Assembly: GCF_009674825.1 (NCBI RefSeq)
Contig: NZ_WKJH01000008.1
Coordinates: 62,001-126,000, forward strand
Reading direction: 5' to 3'
Length of the DNA stretch: 64,000 nt
Source: Maribacter luteus
Lineage (GTDB): Bacteria; Bacteroidota; Bacteroidia; Flavobacteriales; Flavobacteriaceae
Positions 27,755 through 35,646 of this stretch are shown here, one piece after another (position 1 is the first letter of the stretch; every line of letters begins with the position of its first letter). The notes beneath the pieces are model-generated. The model did not search any database. It was not told the DNA's origin and saw nothing but the letters and a program-made list of their open reading frames with translations. The translations under genes and the position numbers were made by a program.

Positions 27755-28101
27755 GATGCTCAAGCCCTTAATTCCTACATAAACGGATTAATATAAGCCT
27801 CTTCAAGGGGCTTTTTTCAATGTGTCCCAGTATTGAAAAGGCGTTTTAGGGTAACGAATCGGGGCAAAAAAAAAGTCGTAGAAGACAATTCCCACCAAAT
27901 ATGCCGAAACAAGCATTCCCGCCCCGCTTTTCGCTCGTTTTCCAATGAATTTCAGGTATTCCTTCAGGTTATAGGCGATTGCCAATTGGAAACTCGCGAA
28001 CAGTTTTTCCTGAGAGTCCTTCTTGCCTTGCATACCTAAAGTTACGATCCTTGTCCCGATAGGCAATGATCGACAAAGACTTTTTTCTTAACTTGTGCAT
28101 T
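27755..28101. mobile_element. Transposase remnant element, copy 2 (347 bp)
   Basis: Ends GATGCTCAAG (27755-27764) and CTTGTGCATT (28092-28101). Same internal deletion and the same minus-strand transposase tail (GKKDSQEKLFASFQLAIAYNLKEY) as copy 1. At the second base of the left end T became A, and at the matching base of the right end A became T, so base-pairing is kept. Confidence 0.7.
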
Positions 28102-28429
28102 AGGCACAATGTATAACCGCAATTACGGCGGGTTAGACTACGTCCGAATCCACTCGGAATTGCTACATCATCGCAGAGTTATGACAGATTGCCATCGGGA
28201 TAGGGATGAGAGGTCACTGGCAAATAACGCCGCTACGGCTTTTCAACGCAACATATCAATCCGCTATATACAATTTATTCACCGTTGCTTGCTAATTTTG
28301 CGGGTGTTCATCGGTCGATTTGCTCGGTGGTACACGCCATTTTATTCCCAATATGGTCGAAAACCTTTTAAGGTTTTCATTATATTTCCATAAAATAACG
28401 TGGACTTCACATAGCGCTGTGTTGTACAT
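28092..28429. repeat. Inter-cassette spacer E (338 bp), no gene
   Basis: From CTTGTGCATT to GTTGTACAT. Holds TATAACCGCAATTACGGCGG, GACTACGTCCGAATCCACTC and AACGCCGCTACGGC, with several short palindromes (CCGCAATTACGGCGG, TCCGAATCCACTCGGA). No plausible gene. Confidence 0.55.
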
Positions 28430-28890
28430 AATTTAACAGAATGAACGTAAAATGAATTTAAATAAATCAATTGTCACAAAACTGATGTACCTATCCGGAA
28501 TAATGAATATAGGTGGAGTATTAGTTTTATCCAGATTTTTTTCGAATAAAGCAATTAATCAAGCTGACCCAGTAGTAATGTCCAATTTTGGATTACTTAT
28601 GATAGTTGTTTGGGGACTTGTATTTTTAGCTATGGCACCTAAATGGAACTATCTTAAATGGGTGATTGGAGCATTCGTAATTGAAAAGTTTATTTACGGT
28701 TTTATCTGGACTAAATGGCTAATGAATAATAACCTTTCAGATGTATATGAACAGGATACGATGGCTGGAATTTTCTGCACTATCTATGGAGCGAATGATT
28801 GGTTTTTCTGCATATTTTACTTGACTGTTTTTATTTACTTAAGTAAAACTCAAAATAAAGTAATCTGATAATATTAAAACTATGTACAAC
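28421..28890 (+). mobile_element. Cassette-like unit 7
   Basis: Left end GTTGTACAT (28421-28429) and right end ATGTACAAC (28882-28890) are exact reverse complements. One gene on the same strand. Confidence 0.6.
28452..28868 (+). CDS. Four-helix membrane protein (cassette 7)
   Basis: 138 aa. Hydrophobic segments LMYLSGIMNIGGVLVLSRFF, FGLLMIVVWGLVFLAM, WVIGAFVIEKFIYGFIW and WFFCIFYLTVFIYLS. No known domain recognised; it looks like a small inner membrane protein of unknown function carried as a passenger gene. Confidence 0.7.
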   Translation: MNLNKSIVTKLMYLSGIMNIGGVLVLSRFFSNKAINQADPVVMSNFGLLMIVVWGLVFLAMAPKWNYLKWVIGAFVIEKFIYGFIWTKWLMNNNLSDVYEQDTMAGIFCTIYGANDWFFCIFYLTVFIYLSKTQNKVI

Positions 28891-28900
28891 ACCGGTAACC

Positions 28901-28970
28901 GTTGCACAAGTCCTTAATTCCTACATAAACGGATTTATATAAGCCTCCTTAAGGGGCTTTTTTTTATTAC
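28901..28970. mobile_element. Transposase remnant element, copy 3 (left end only)
   Basis: Starts GTTGCACAAG after the same 10-nt spacer (ACCGGTAACC) and runs through the AAGCC...GGGGCTT hairpin, then diverges. No transposase tail and no right end. Marks the right border of the array. Confidence 0.6.
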
Positions 28971-29135
28971 TTCATTAGTATTGGACCGTAAATTTCTGAT
29001 GGCCTTATCCTTTTTAAGACAACTATAAATTCAACAATTTTATAACAAAGACCTATTTCTATTAATATATTATCTTTAAGTCAGTAAGCGACAAAACAAA
29101 TTGAGACCATACGGAGTATTCATAAAACCACAAAA

Positions 29136-29546
29136 ATGAAAGTAACACTTATAAGCATCCCAGTCCGTGATCAAGAAAAAGCCCTGCGGTTTTATACTGG
29201 GAAATTGGGCTTTATAAAAAAGAAGGACGTACCATTAGGTGAGGGTAATCGTTGGTTGACCTTGGTGTCAAAAGAATGGCAAGATGGACCGGAATTATTG
29301 TTGGAACCCGCCCCAAACCATTTTGAACCGTCAAAAGTATATCAAGATGCATTAATGAAGGCCGGGATTCCATGGACCCAATTCGATGTGGAAAATATTG
29401 ATGACGAATTTGATAGATTAACGAAACTTGGGGTGGAGTTCAGTGTAAAACCAACCGGAATGGGGACGGTCAAAGTCGCCATTTTTAATGATACCTGCGG
29501 AAATAACATTCAACTTGTTCAGGTGTTGGAAAGCACTACGACTTAA
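29136..29546 (+). CDS. VOC-family (glyoxalase-like) protein
   Basis: 136 aa. The fold begins KVTLISIPVRDQEKALRFYT with GKLGFIKKKDVPLGEGNRW, the paired beta-alpha-beta-beta-beta units of VOC enzymes; the metal-binding Glu is seen in LLLEPAP and in the final strand NIQLVQVLE a Gln stands where many members have Glu. Family includes glyoxalases, bleomycin-resistance proteins and dioxygenases; the substrate cannot be predicted. First ordinary gene right of the cassette array. Confidence 0.85.
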   Translation: MKVTLISIPVRDQEKALRFYTGKLGFIKKKDVPLGEGNRWLTLVSKEWQDGPELLLEPAPNHFEPSKVYQDALMKAGIPWTQFDVENIDDEFDRLTKLGVEFSVKPTGMGTVKVAIFNDTCGNNIQLVQVLESTTT

Positions 29547-29705
29547 GATTTCGACTCTTTTTAATAATCAGGGAATTGAAGAATTACTTTTAAGGTTGGC
29601 CGCATGTGTATTTAGTGACGAAAACCCTTAGCTACCTCAGTCAATATATCAATAAAGTTGGTCATTTATAAACATAGCGGTTAAGACCTGTTTTATTCTA
29701 ATGAA

Positions 29706-30197
29706 ATGAAATCGAATATTTCTCAATGGGTATTATATAATCTAGTTGTTTGCTTTGCTGTTTATTGGTTGTCAAACGTTATACTTTGGTATCCTTGGAG
29801 TATAAATGAGCAATTGGGACAATGTATAATGTTGACTGTAAATCCGATTTTGTGGGGATATGCATCCTATGTATGTATTAAAAAATATCCTAAAGCCCAT
29901 TTGTTCAAAGGGGTGGTTTTCAATAGTATTATTTTTATTGTGGTGGCCATTATTTCCGATATGGTTCTCTTTGCAGGTATTCAAAATGCAATGGATAAAC
30001 TAATGCATGTGACGACCTTATATGGATGGGCTTTCGTGGTAACGGTTCCTTTTTCCATATATCTATTGTTCAAAAATAAAATGAAAGCAAAAACGAAAGT
30101 GCTGGTTGGGGATGATTTTAAAATACCATTGATTATCGGTTTGTTTTCATTTATGGTAATTTCCATTATCTTGTTATTTAATATACGTTTTGGATAA
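29706..30197 (+). CDS. Five-helix membrane protein of unknown function
   Basis: 163 aa, five hydrophobic segments (WVLYNLVVCFAVYWLSNVI, CIMLTVNPILWGYASYVCI, GVVFNSIIFIVVAIISDMVL, YGWAFVVTVPFSIYLLF and IIGLFSFMVISIILLF). No known domain recognised. Followed 28 bp later by the zinc-ribbon-like protein in the same direction. Confidence 0.7.
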   Translation: MKSNISQWVLYNLVVCFAVYWLSNVILWYPWSINEQLGQCIMLTVNPILWGYASYVCIKKYPKAHLFKGVVFNSIIFIVVAIISDMVLFAGIQNAMDKLMHVTTLYGWAFVVTVPFSIYLLFKNKMKAKTKVLVGDDFKIPLIIGLFSFMVISIILLFNIRFG

Positions 30198-30225
30198 TGA
30201 AACGGAAAAATTCAATGCATAGAAA

Positions 30226-30831
30226 ATGAGCGATAACTATATAACTATTTGTACCAAAGAAGAAGTTGAAAATCCTATTGATTTAGGGCAAAAAATACTT
30301 CAATGGTTACAATCGAATGAAATTATTGAACAAGAACCGTCAGACTGTATTCTAAGTACCAAAACAAAAGGGTATAAACCGGGTAAAAACCACACAAGTG
30401 CTATTGGGTATGACGAAGATCTTTTACGGCTTAAAGTATGCGGGGTAGAAGTGAAAACAGAACGTGAAGTTTTCAATGTTGGCGCATTTACGCCTATGAC
30501 TAAATTGGAATGTCCAAATTGCCGAGCGAACAGGTTCGAAGGAATAACGCCTCAAGACTTTTTTACCGATAATTGTACGAAAGAACAATTAAACTTATTT
30601 CATACGGTATTTCCCGAATTTGATAAGTGGACAAACAATGAAAAGGCTACGCTCGTCTGTCCACATTGTTCTAACGAAAGTAACTTGTCCGACTATGGTA
30701 CCGATCAATCGATCGCATTTTCCAACCTTGGTTTTACTTTTTGGAATTGGCCAGATCTAAACGAAGAATTTCTAATGGACTTAAAGTCTGTTATAGGAAT
30801 AGAAATTGTCAGAATGAATGGCCACCTTTAA
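30226..30831 (+). CDS. Hypothetical protein with zinc-ribbon-like cysteine pairs
   Basis: 201 aa. Two CPxC pairs (KLECPNCRANRFEG and LVCPHCSNESNL) are spaced about 50 residues apart and probably bind one zinc ion. The N-terminus MSDNYITICTKEE is hydrophilic; no membrane helix. Often found as an uncharacterised bacterial protein; no function is visible. Confidence 0.7.
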   Translation: MSDNYITICTKEEVENPIDLGQKILQWLQSNEIIEQEPSDCILSTKTKGYKPGKNHTSAIGYDEDLLRLKVCGVEVKTEREVFNVGAFTPMTKLECPNCRANRFEGITPQDFFTDNCTKEQLNLFHTVFPEFDKWTNNEKATLVCPHCSNESNLSDYGTDQSIAFSNLGFTFWNWPDLNEEFLMDLKSVIGIEIVRMNGHL

Positions 30832-31053
30832 AACGTTCGGTTATGAATAATAACTGCATTTGGGGTATGTGTTCATCGAATACCATGGGTTGTTGTCTTT
30901 CTCTTATTTGTTTGGATTAACGTCTGGAATTACAGGCAACGCCAAATATTTTTGGGCCCAGGGAATGAATAAATCTAAAATTCAGTACTTTACCCTAACT
31001 TTTATAATAACGAAGAACAGGGCTTGTTCTCGGTACGAACGATTACCTTTTAA

Positions 31054-32391
31054 ATGAGTATAATGAAGCTACGAAACGTTTTTGGCGGTAAAGACCAGGA
31101 TGATAATGATCCGTATTGGGAATTTAATGAAAAAAGGCATTTTAAGCCTAAACTGAATAAAGGTGATTATTATAAATTAAGCGGTTTCGATTTCGGATGG
31201 TTTGTACTTGAGCCTATGTCTAATTTCGTGCAAGACAAGGAGCACGAAATTGAACGGGGAAAATCCTTATCGTACGGGCAGAAAGCACTTTACTATTGGT
31301 GGTATTTGGATGCTCAGGTAACCAATGGCGGATTTGTTCAATTTTACTACAATGGTTATGCTCCTTATGTAGCGACGATAATCAAGGGGTTGGAGTTTAT
31401 CGGTGATATGGAAATGGCCGATCTTGTCAAAAAAGCGGATACCATTTATCAAAAAAACAAGGAACTCGTGATCAAGGCGCAAAAAAACGATTTGTTTGAC
31501 AGTGACCTTTACGATAAACTTGAAGAACTGTCCGTACTCGATGACAAATACTATGGTTTGAATATGAAGACCATGGCAGCATTAGAAAGTTATATACGCA
31601 AATACCCTGATGAAATATGCTTGACTGAAGATGGTTTGCCCTTTGATTTAACTTATACGGGCTTATATAGGACGTACTTTGAAAACAAAAATATAAAAGA
31701 AGAATTTAGCGTTGAAGCAGGTTTGATAAATGGGGAATACAAACTTTTTTATCAAAACGGTATCCTGAAAGAAATGGTGGTGTACGTAAAAGGCCAAAAA
31801 ACCGGGGAACGTAAAGCGTATAACGAAGATGGGGTTTTAGTACATGAGGTTATAAAAGGAGATACTGAAAACAGTTTGATTCATAAATGGTTTTATGAAA
31901 ACGGAATTCCTAAAAAGATGGAGACCAGAAATGCCGATACCGATAAAAAATGCGGGGCCTATAAAGAGTGGTATGATAACGGACAACTTAAAGCGGACTC
32001 CAATTTTTTGAACAATAGTACGAGAATTGGTAAATGGTCGGAGTATTGGAAAGATGGAAGTAAAAAATTCGAGGGAGAGGTTTTGGAAGGAAAACCCCAT
32101 TGCATCAACTATTGGACAGAAGAAGGTGGGCAAACACTTAAAAACGGTACGGGAATGTATTATACGGAATGGGTGACACGATCCAGTATAACTATTTATG
32201 AAACGGAATTCAAAAATTATTTAAGGGACGGTACGGCGAAAAGTATCAAAGATGGTCGACTTACCTTATATCAAGAATATAAAGAAGATAAACAGCACGG
32301 TTATACCAGATCTTATTATGATGACGGAAGCGTAAAAGAGGAAAAGTATTACGAGGATGGAAAACTGATTTCTTCGAAAAAATTACCATGA
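31054..32391 (+). CDS. DMP19 (DUF4375) domain fused to MORN/YwqK-type repeats
   Basis: 445 aa (or 442 from ATG 31063, MKLRNVFGGK). Residues about 60-195 form the DMP19-like domain (YYWWYLDAQVTNGGFVQFYYN). Residues about 225-445 are MORN-variant repeats of the YwqK type (NGEYKLFYQNGILKEMVVY, GAYKEWYDNGQLKADSNF, HGYTRSYYDDGSVKEEKYY). YwqK is the antitoxin of a contact-dependent type toxin in Bacillus, but the repeat is also a general protein-binding module. No signal peptide, hence cytoplasmic. No toxin gene adjacent. Confidence 0.8.
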   Translation: MSIMKLRNVFGGKDQDDNDPYWEFNEKRHFKPKLNKGDYYKLSGFDFGWFVLEPMSNFVQDKEHEIERGKSLSYGQKALYYWWYLDAQVTNGGFVQFYYNGYAPYVATIIKGLEFIGDMEMADLVKKADTIYQKNKELVIKAQKNDLFDSDLYDKLEELSVLDDKYYGLNMKTMAALESYIRKYPDEICLTEDGLPFDLTYTGLYRTYFENKNIKEEFSVEAGLINGEYKLFYQNGILKEMVVYVKGQKTGERKAYNEDGVLVHEVIKGDTENSLIHKWFYENGIPKKMETRNADTDKKCGAYKEWYDNGQLKADSNFLNNSTRIGKWSEYWKDGSKKFEGEVLEGKPHCINYWTEEGGQTLKNGTGMYYTEWVTRSSITIYETEFKNYLRDGTAKSIKDGRLTLYQEYKEDKQHGYTRSYYDDGSVKEEKYYEDGKLISSKKLP

Positions 32392-32462
32392 TCTAAAGAA
32401 CTTAAAGTGAGCATGTCACTTATCGGGACCATTTAGGTGCATTTGCAAAAAAAAACTAGCGA

Positions 32463-33035
32463 ATGAAAAGAACACTTGAAGTACAGCGAATTGATTTTTC
32501 CAATCAAAAATTTCTGGCCACCCCCTTGGCGGGTTTGATCGTGTGGACGATTATTGGGCTTATCGGTATTTTTTTCTCGGATTTTGTGGCCGTATGGTCA
32601 ATTTTCATAGGAACCGGAAGCATTGTGTACGTAGCTCTGTTTCTTTCTAAATTTACGGGTGAAAATTTCCTGGATAAAAGTAAACCGAAGAATGAATTTG
32701 ATAAATTGTTCTTTTTTACGGTGGCGCAAGCGGTTATGGTCTACGCCATTGCAATTCCGTTTTTTCTAGTGGACTATTCGTCTTTACCGCTGACAGTAGG
32801 GATTTTAACCGGACTAATGTGGCTTCCGTTTTCCTGGATTATTAACCATTGGGTGGGTATTTTCCATACGCTGACAAGGACAATTTTAGTACTTTCACTA
32901 TGGTACCTGCTTCCTGAATACAGGTTCATTGCAATTCCCTTTGGAATAGTGCTGATTTATATAGTAACGATACTGATTTTGAAGAACAGAAAGAAAGTGG
33001 AGAAAGAACTATCGACAACAACACCTCTCAAATAA
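32463..33035 (+). CDS. DUF7010-like membrane protein
   Basis: 190 aa. N-terminal hydrophilic 20 residues, then six hydrophobic segments including LIVWTIIGLIGIFFS, FTVAQAVMVYAIAIPFFLVD, TVGILTGLMWLPFSWIINHW and FGIVLIYIVTILIL. It resembles DUF7010 membrane proteins; function unknown. The N-terminal MKRTLEVQRIDFSNQ stretch and the QAVMVYAI helix fit. Confidence 0.65.
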   Translation: MKRTLEVQRIDFSNQKFLATPLAGLIVWTIIGLIGIFFSDFVAVWSIFIGTGSIVYVALFLSKFTGENFLDKSKPKNEFDKLFFFTVAQAVMVYAIAIPFFLVDYSSLPLTVGILTGLMWLPFSWIINHWVGIFHTLTRTILVLSLWYLLPEYRFIAIPFGIVLIYIVTILILKNRKKVEKELSTTTPLK

Positions 33036-33225
33036 AACCGTTTTTCAACGCTACTTAATAAAATAAACCTTTTTTTCTTCCATTGGTTATTTGGGAATAG
33101 GGGCATAGGTATGTGTGTATTAATGTGTTGGGAATCCATGCGGGATTAAAGGCACCATTCCATTCAAAAAAATTAAAAAAATAAGTAACCCACTTAAAAA
33201 TTTTATCATAATTTTGACCTGATTT
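33036..33225. other. Intergenic upstream of riboswitch
   Basis: About 190 bp. TAATTTTG at 33209-33216 is a good TAnnTTTG -7 element for the transcript carrying the riboswitch. No small gene seen. Confidence 0.4.
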
Positions 33226-33410
33226 TCGGTTACATATTCTTTTTTGAAGAATGGTATTAAAAGGGAATCAGGTGTAAATCCTGAACAGTTCCCGCTGCTG
33301 TAAATCCCTTCCGGTTGTTCCGGAAAAAATCTTTTTAACAAACCACTGTCTTTTAAGATGGGAAGGGTTAAAAAGAGGGATGAGTCAGAAGACCTGCCGC
33401 AATTCACATA
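33226..33410 (+). promoter_or_regulatory. Cobalamin riboswitch
   Basis: Conserved core elements in order: AGGGAATCAGGTGTAAATCC, ACAGTTCCCGCTGCTGTAA, CCACTGTCTTTTAAGATGGG with AAGG, and the B12 box GAGTCAGAAGACCTGCC. The riboswitch binds adenosylcobalamin or methylcobalamin and shuts down expression of the downstream lipoprotein when B12 is plentiful. It ends about 115 nt before the ATG at 33523. Confidence 0.93.
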
Positions 33411-33522
33411 GACAGAGCTTTCGGGAGTTATAGCTTTGGGTAGATTTTCTATTCTGACCATATCCCCATTGTTTTGTTTTGTAAATAAGTTAATGCAAAT
33501 TATTAACCTCAATACAATTCAA

Positions 33523-34668
33523 ATGCAATTAAAATCAACCTTTAAAGTATTGACCCTCTTGGTGGGTGTCCTCTTTTTTTCGTCCTGTAGCGACGATGAT
33601 GAAGATGATGTCGTACCTATGTTCTTCACCGATTCCGATTATCAGACGGAATATGAGTTTACCATGGGTGATACATTGGTAATCGACCATGAAATACAGC
33701 ATATACCATTGAATACGGCTTTTAGCTGGGTATTGGGTGAAACCGTAATCTCCACCACTAAAAATCTGGAGTATATCGTTGGGGAAGCAGGGACCTTCGC
33801 CCTTGAATTCAACGCAAAGGCGGAAAATGATTCCCTCTTTAGATCGTACCAATTGACGGTAAACGATCCGTATGAGTTGTATTTTCGGCCAAAAACGGAA
33901 AACAGTAGCGAATTTATTTCTGAAATAATCGAATACAAACCTGCACCGGGACAGTTTATTAATGATACCTATGGTACCATGGAAGCTGCGGGGAAAATCG
34001 TCGGTGGAAAATCAGACCTTATTTCCTTAGGGGCTTGGGGCGGTTACGTGGTTTTTACTTTTGACCATACCATAGAAAACCGGGAAGATGCCAAGGATTT
34101 TGTTGTGTACGGCAATGCGATGAACGGACTTTCAGAACCTGGGATCGTACAGGTTTCCTTTGATGAAAACGGGAATGGTTTACCCGATGATGCTTGGTAT
34201 GAACTGGCAGGGAGTGCCCATGACGCTGAAACCACTTTATTGGATTATGCGACTACGTATACCAATCCCGGCGAACATGCCGATATACCTTGGGTCGATA
34301 ATTTGAATAATGATGGAAGTGTATTGGTCAGTTCTTACCATGCGCAAAACTATTATCCACTATTTATAGAAGAACAGGAACAGGTGACCTTTAACGGTAC
34401 CAGGGTGTTTCCGACGATAAATTCAAGTGGTTTTGTTTCTATAGACGCCTTGGAATGGGGGTATGTAGATAATTTTGATTCGGAATATAGTACCTATGGC
34501 GGAAATGCAATGGAAATTGATAGGGCGATAGATGCGGATAGGAATACAGTGAATTTAAAAGGAATCGATTTTGTAAAAGTGTACTCCGGGGTACAGGAAA
34601 ATGCGGGTTGGCTTGGTGAAGTCTCTACCGAAATCAAAGGTGCTTCAGACCTTTCGATGATTAATTAA
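33523..34668 (+). CDS. Surface lipoprotein under B12 riboswitch, putative cobalamin-uptake component
   Basis: Start set at ATG 33523 (MQLKSTFKVLTLLVGVLFFS) because the lipobox FFSSC and Asp-rich DDDEDD follow; the longer frame from 33436 would run through the leader. 381 aa. PKD-like N-terminal part (residues about 40-130), then a large domain with GAWGGYVVFTFDHTIENRED and NGNGLPDDAWYELAGS, typical of Bacteroidota cell-surface proteins. Bacteroides B12 loci encode surface lipoproteins (BtuG, BtuH) that capture B12 for BtuB; by riboswitch control this is a candidate of that kind. No BtuB is adjacent. Confidence 0.75.
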   Translation: MQLKSTFKVLTLLVGVLFFSSCSDDDEDDVVPMFFTDSDYQTEYEFTMGDTLVIDHEIQHIPLNTAFSWVLGETVISTTKNLEYIVGEAGTFALEFNAKAENDSLFRSYQLTVNDPYELYFRPKTENSSEFISEIIEYKPAPGQFINDTYGTMEAAGKIVGGKSDLISLGAWGGYVVFTFDHTIENREDAKDFVVYGNAMNGLSEPGIVQVSFDENGNGLPDDAWYELAGSAHDAETTLLDYATTYTNPGEHADIPWVDNLNNDGSVLVSSYHAQNYYPLFIEEQEQVTFNGTRVFPTINSSGFVSIDALEWGYVDNFDSEYSTYGGNAMEIDRAIDADRNTVNLKGIDFVKVYSGVQENAGWLGEVSTEIKGASDLSMIN

Positions 34669-34697
34669 TGGCTATTCTTAGAGTTCAATATGGGAGG

Positions 34698-34720
34698 GGG
34701 TCCACGTTTTACGTGGGCCC
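34698..34720 (+). terminator. Terminator of the riboswitch transcript
   Basis: Stem GGTCCACG / CGTGGGCC around TTTTA, followed by CTTTTCTTT. Confidence 0.75.
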
Positions 34721-35080
34721 TTTTCTTTGCTTAAAACCTTCATCTTGGTGGTTACGTTATAGGCGAAAACGTATGGATCAACGCAAATAGCCTTGTTAAA
34801 GCATAAAGTGCCATTGCCGGTTTTTTTCAAAAGGATCCATAATATATTTTAGGCCCTTCTAATAAAATATTATGTTCTATAAATACGTTTGATAAAGGGT
34901 TTTTAATGGTCGGGAAATAAGGTAAAATATAAAATCGACTTTAGTTGATATAATGACTTGTTAAAAGATTTTGGGTGATAGAAAATAAGAGTTCATAAAG
35001 TGGAGACCAGCCAACACTTTAAAAACGGGGTGATACCGAAAAACCTTACGAGTAGGAATAATAAATTAAAAGCAAATTTT
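34721..35080. other. Intergenic, no gene recognised
   Basis: About 360 bp, AT-rich. Contains no convincing ORF or hairpin; presumably the promoter of the DUF805 gene. Confidence 0.3.
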
Positions 35081-35452
35081 ATGAATTGGTATTTAAAAGT
35101 TTTAAACCAGTATGCTGACTTTAATGGCCGGGCAAGAAGAAAAGAATATTGGATGTTTGTTTTATTCAACGTTTTGTTTGCATTCATCGCAATGATTCTT
35201 GATAACGTTCTCGGTATTGCGTTTGAAAATATTGGATATGGACCGATTTATGGCCTATATGGTTTAGCCGTTTTTATCCCAGGATTGGCAGTTGGTGTAA
35301 GAAGACTTCATGATACGGGAAAAAGTGGATGGATGTTGTTGGTAGGTTTAATTCCAATAATCGGCGCAATTTGGCTATTGGTATTAATGGCAACAGACGG
35401 TGATTCTGGAGATAATAAATATGGTCAAAATACTAAGGCAGTAACTGCTTAA
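35081..35452 (+). CDS. DUF805 membrane protein
   Basis: Start at ATG 35081 (MNWYLKVLNQYADFNGRARR); the longer frame from 35000 adds an unlikely N-terminus. 123 aa with the DUF805 signature FNGRARRKEYWMFVLFN, three membrane helices and VGVRRLHDTGKSGWM, then a C-terminal DGDSGDNKYGQNTK. Inner membrane family of unknown function, also called YhaH-like. Stands alone. Confidence 0.9.
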   Translation: MNWYLKVLNQYADFNGRARRKEYWMFVLFNVLFAFIAMILDNVLGIAFENIGYGPIYGLYGLAVFIPGLAVGVRRLHDTGKSGWMLLVGLIPIIGAIWLLVLMATDGDSGDNKYGQNTKAVTA

Positions 35453-35646
35453 AGTTAAAGAGATCGATCTTTTAAAATTATGTTTCGGGGGATTTTTGCT
35501 CGGTTTTATTGGTGTACTTCAGATTTAAAACTTAGTAGAATAAATCCTAATAACACAGAAATCCCCCAATATGTATTCTGCAATCCTTCAAGACATACTA
35601 TTGTGGTACGGCCGAAAATACAAGAAGAACGGAAAACCGCAGCGTC

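Noticed and set aside
23944-28970. Canonical integron with attC sites
   Set aside because: Arms do not match GTTRRRY/RYYYAAC, there is no IntI-type gene, and spacers are of several classes; kept only as integron-like.
30860-31057. 65-codon frame before the DMP19 gene
   Set aside because: Weak start, odd composition and no recognisable motif; more likely non-coding or a remnant.
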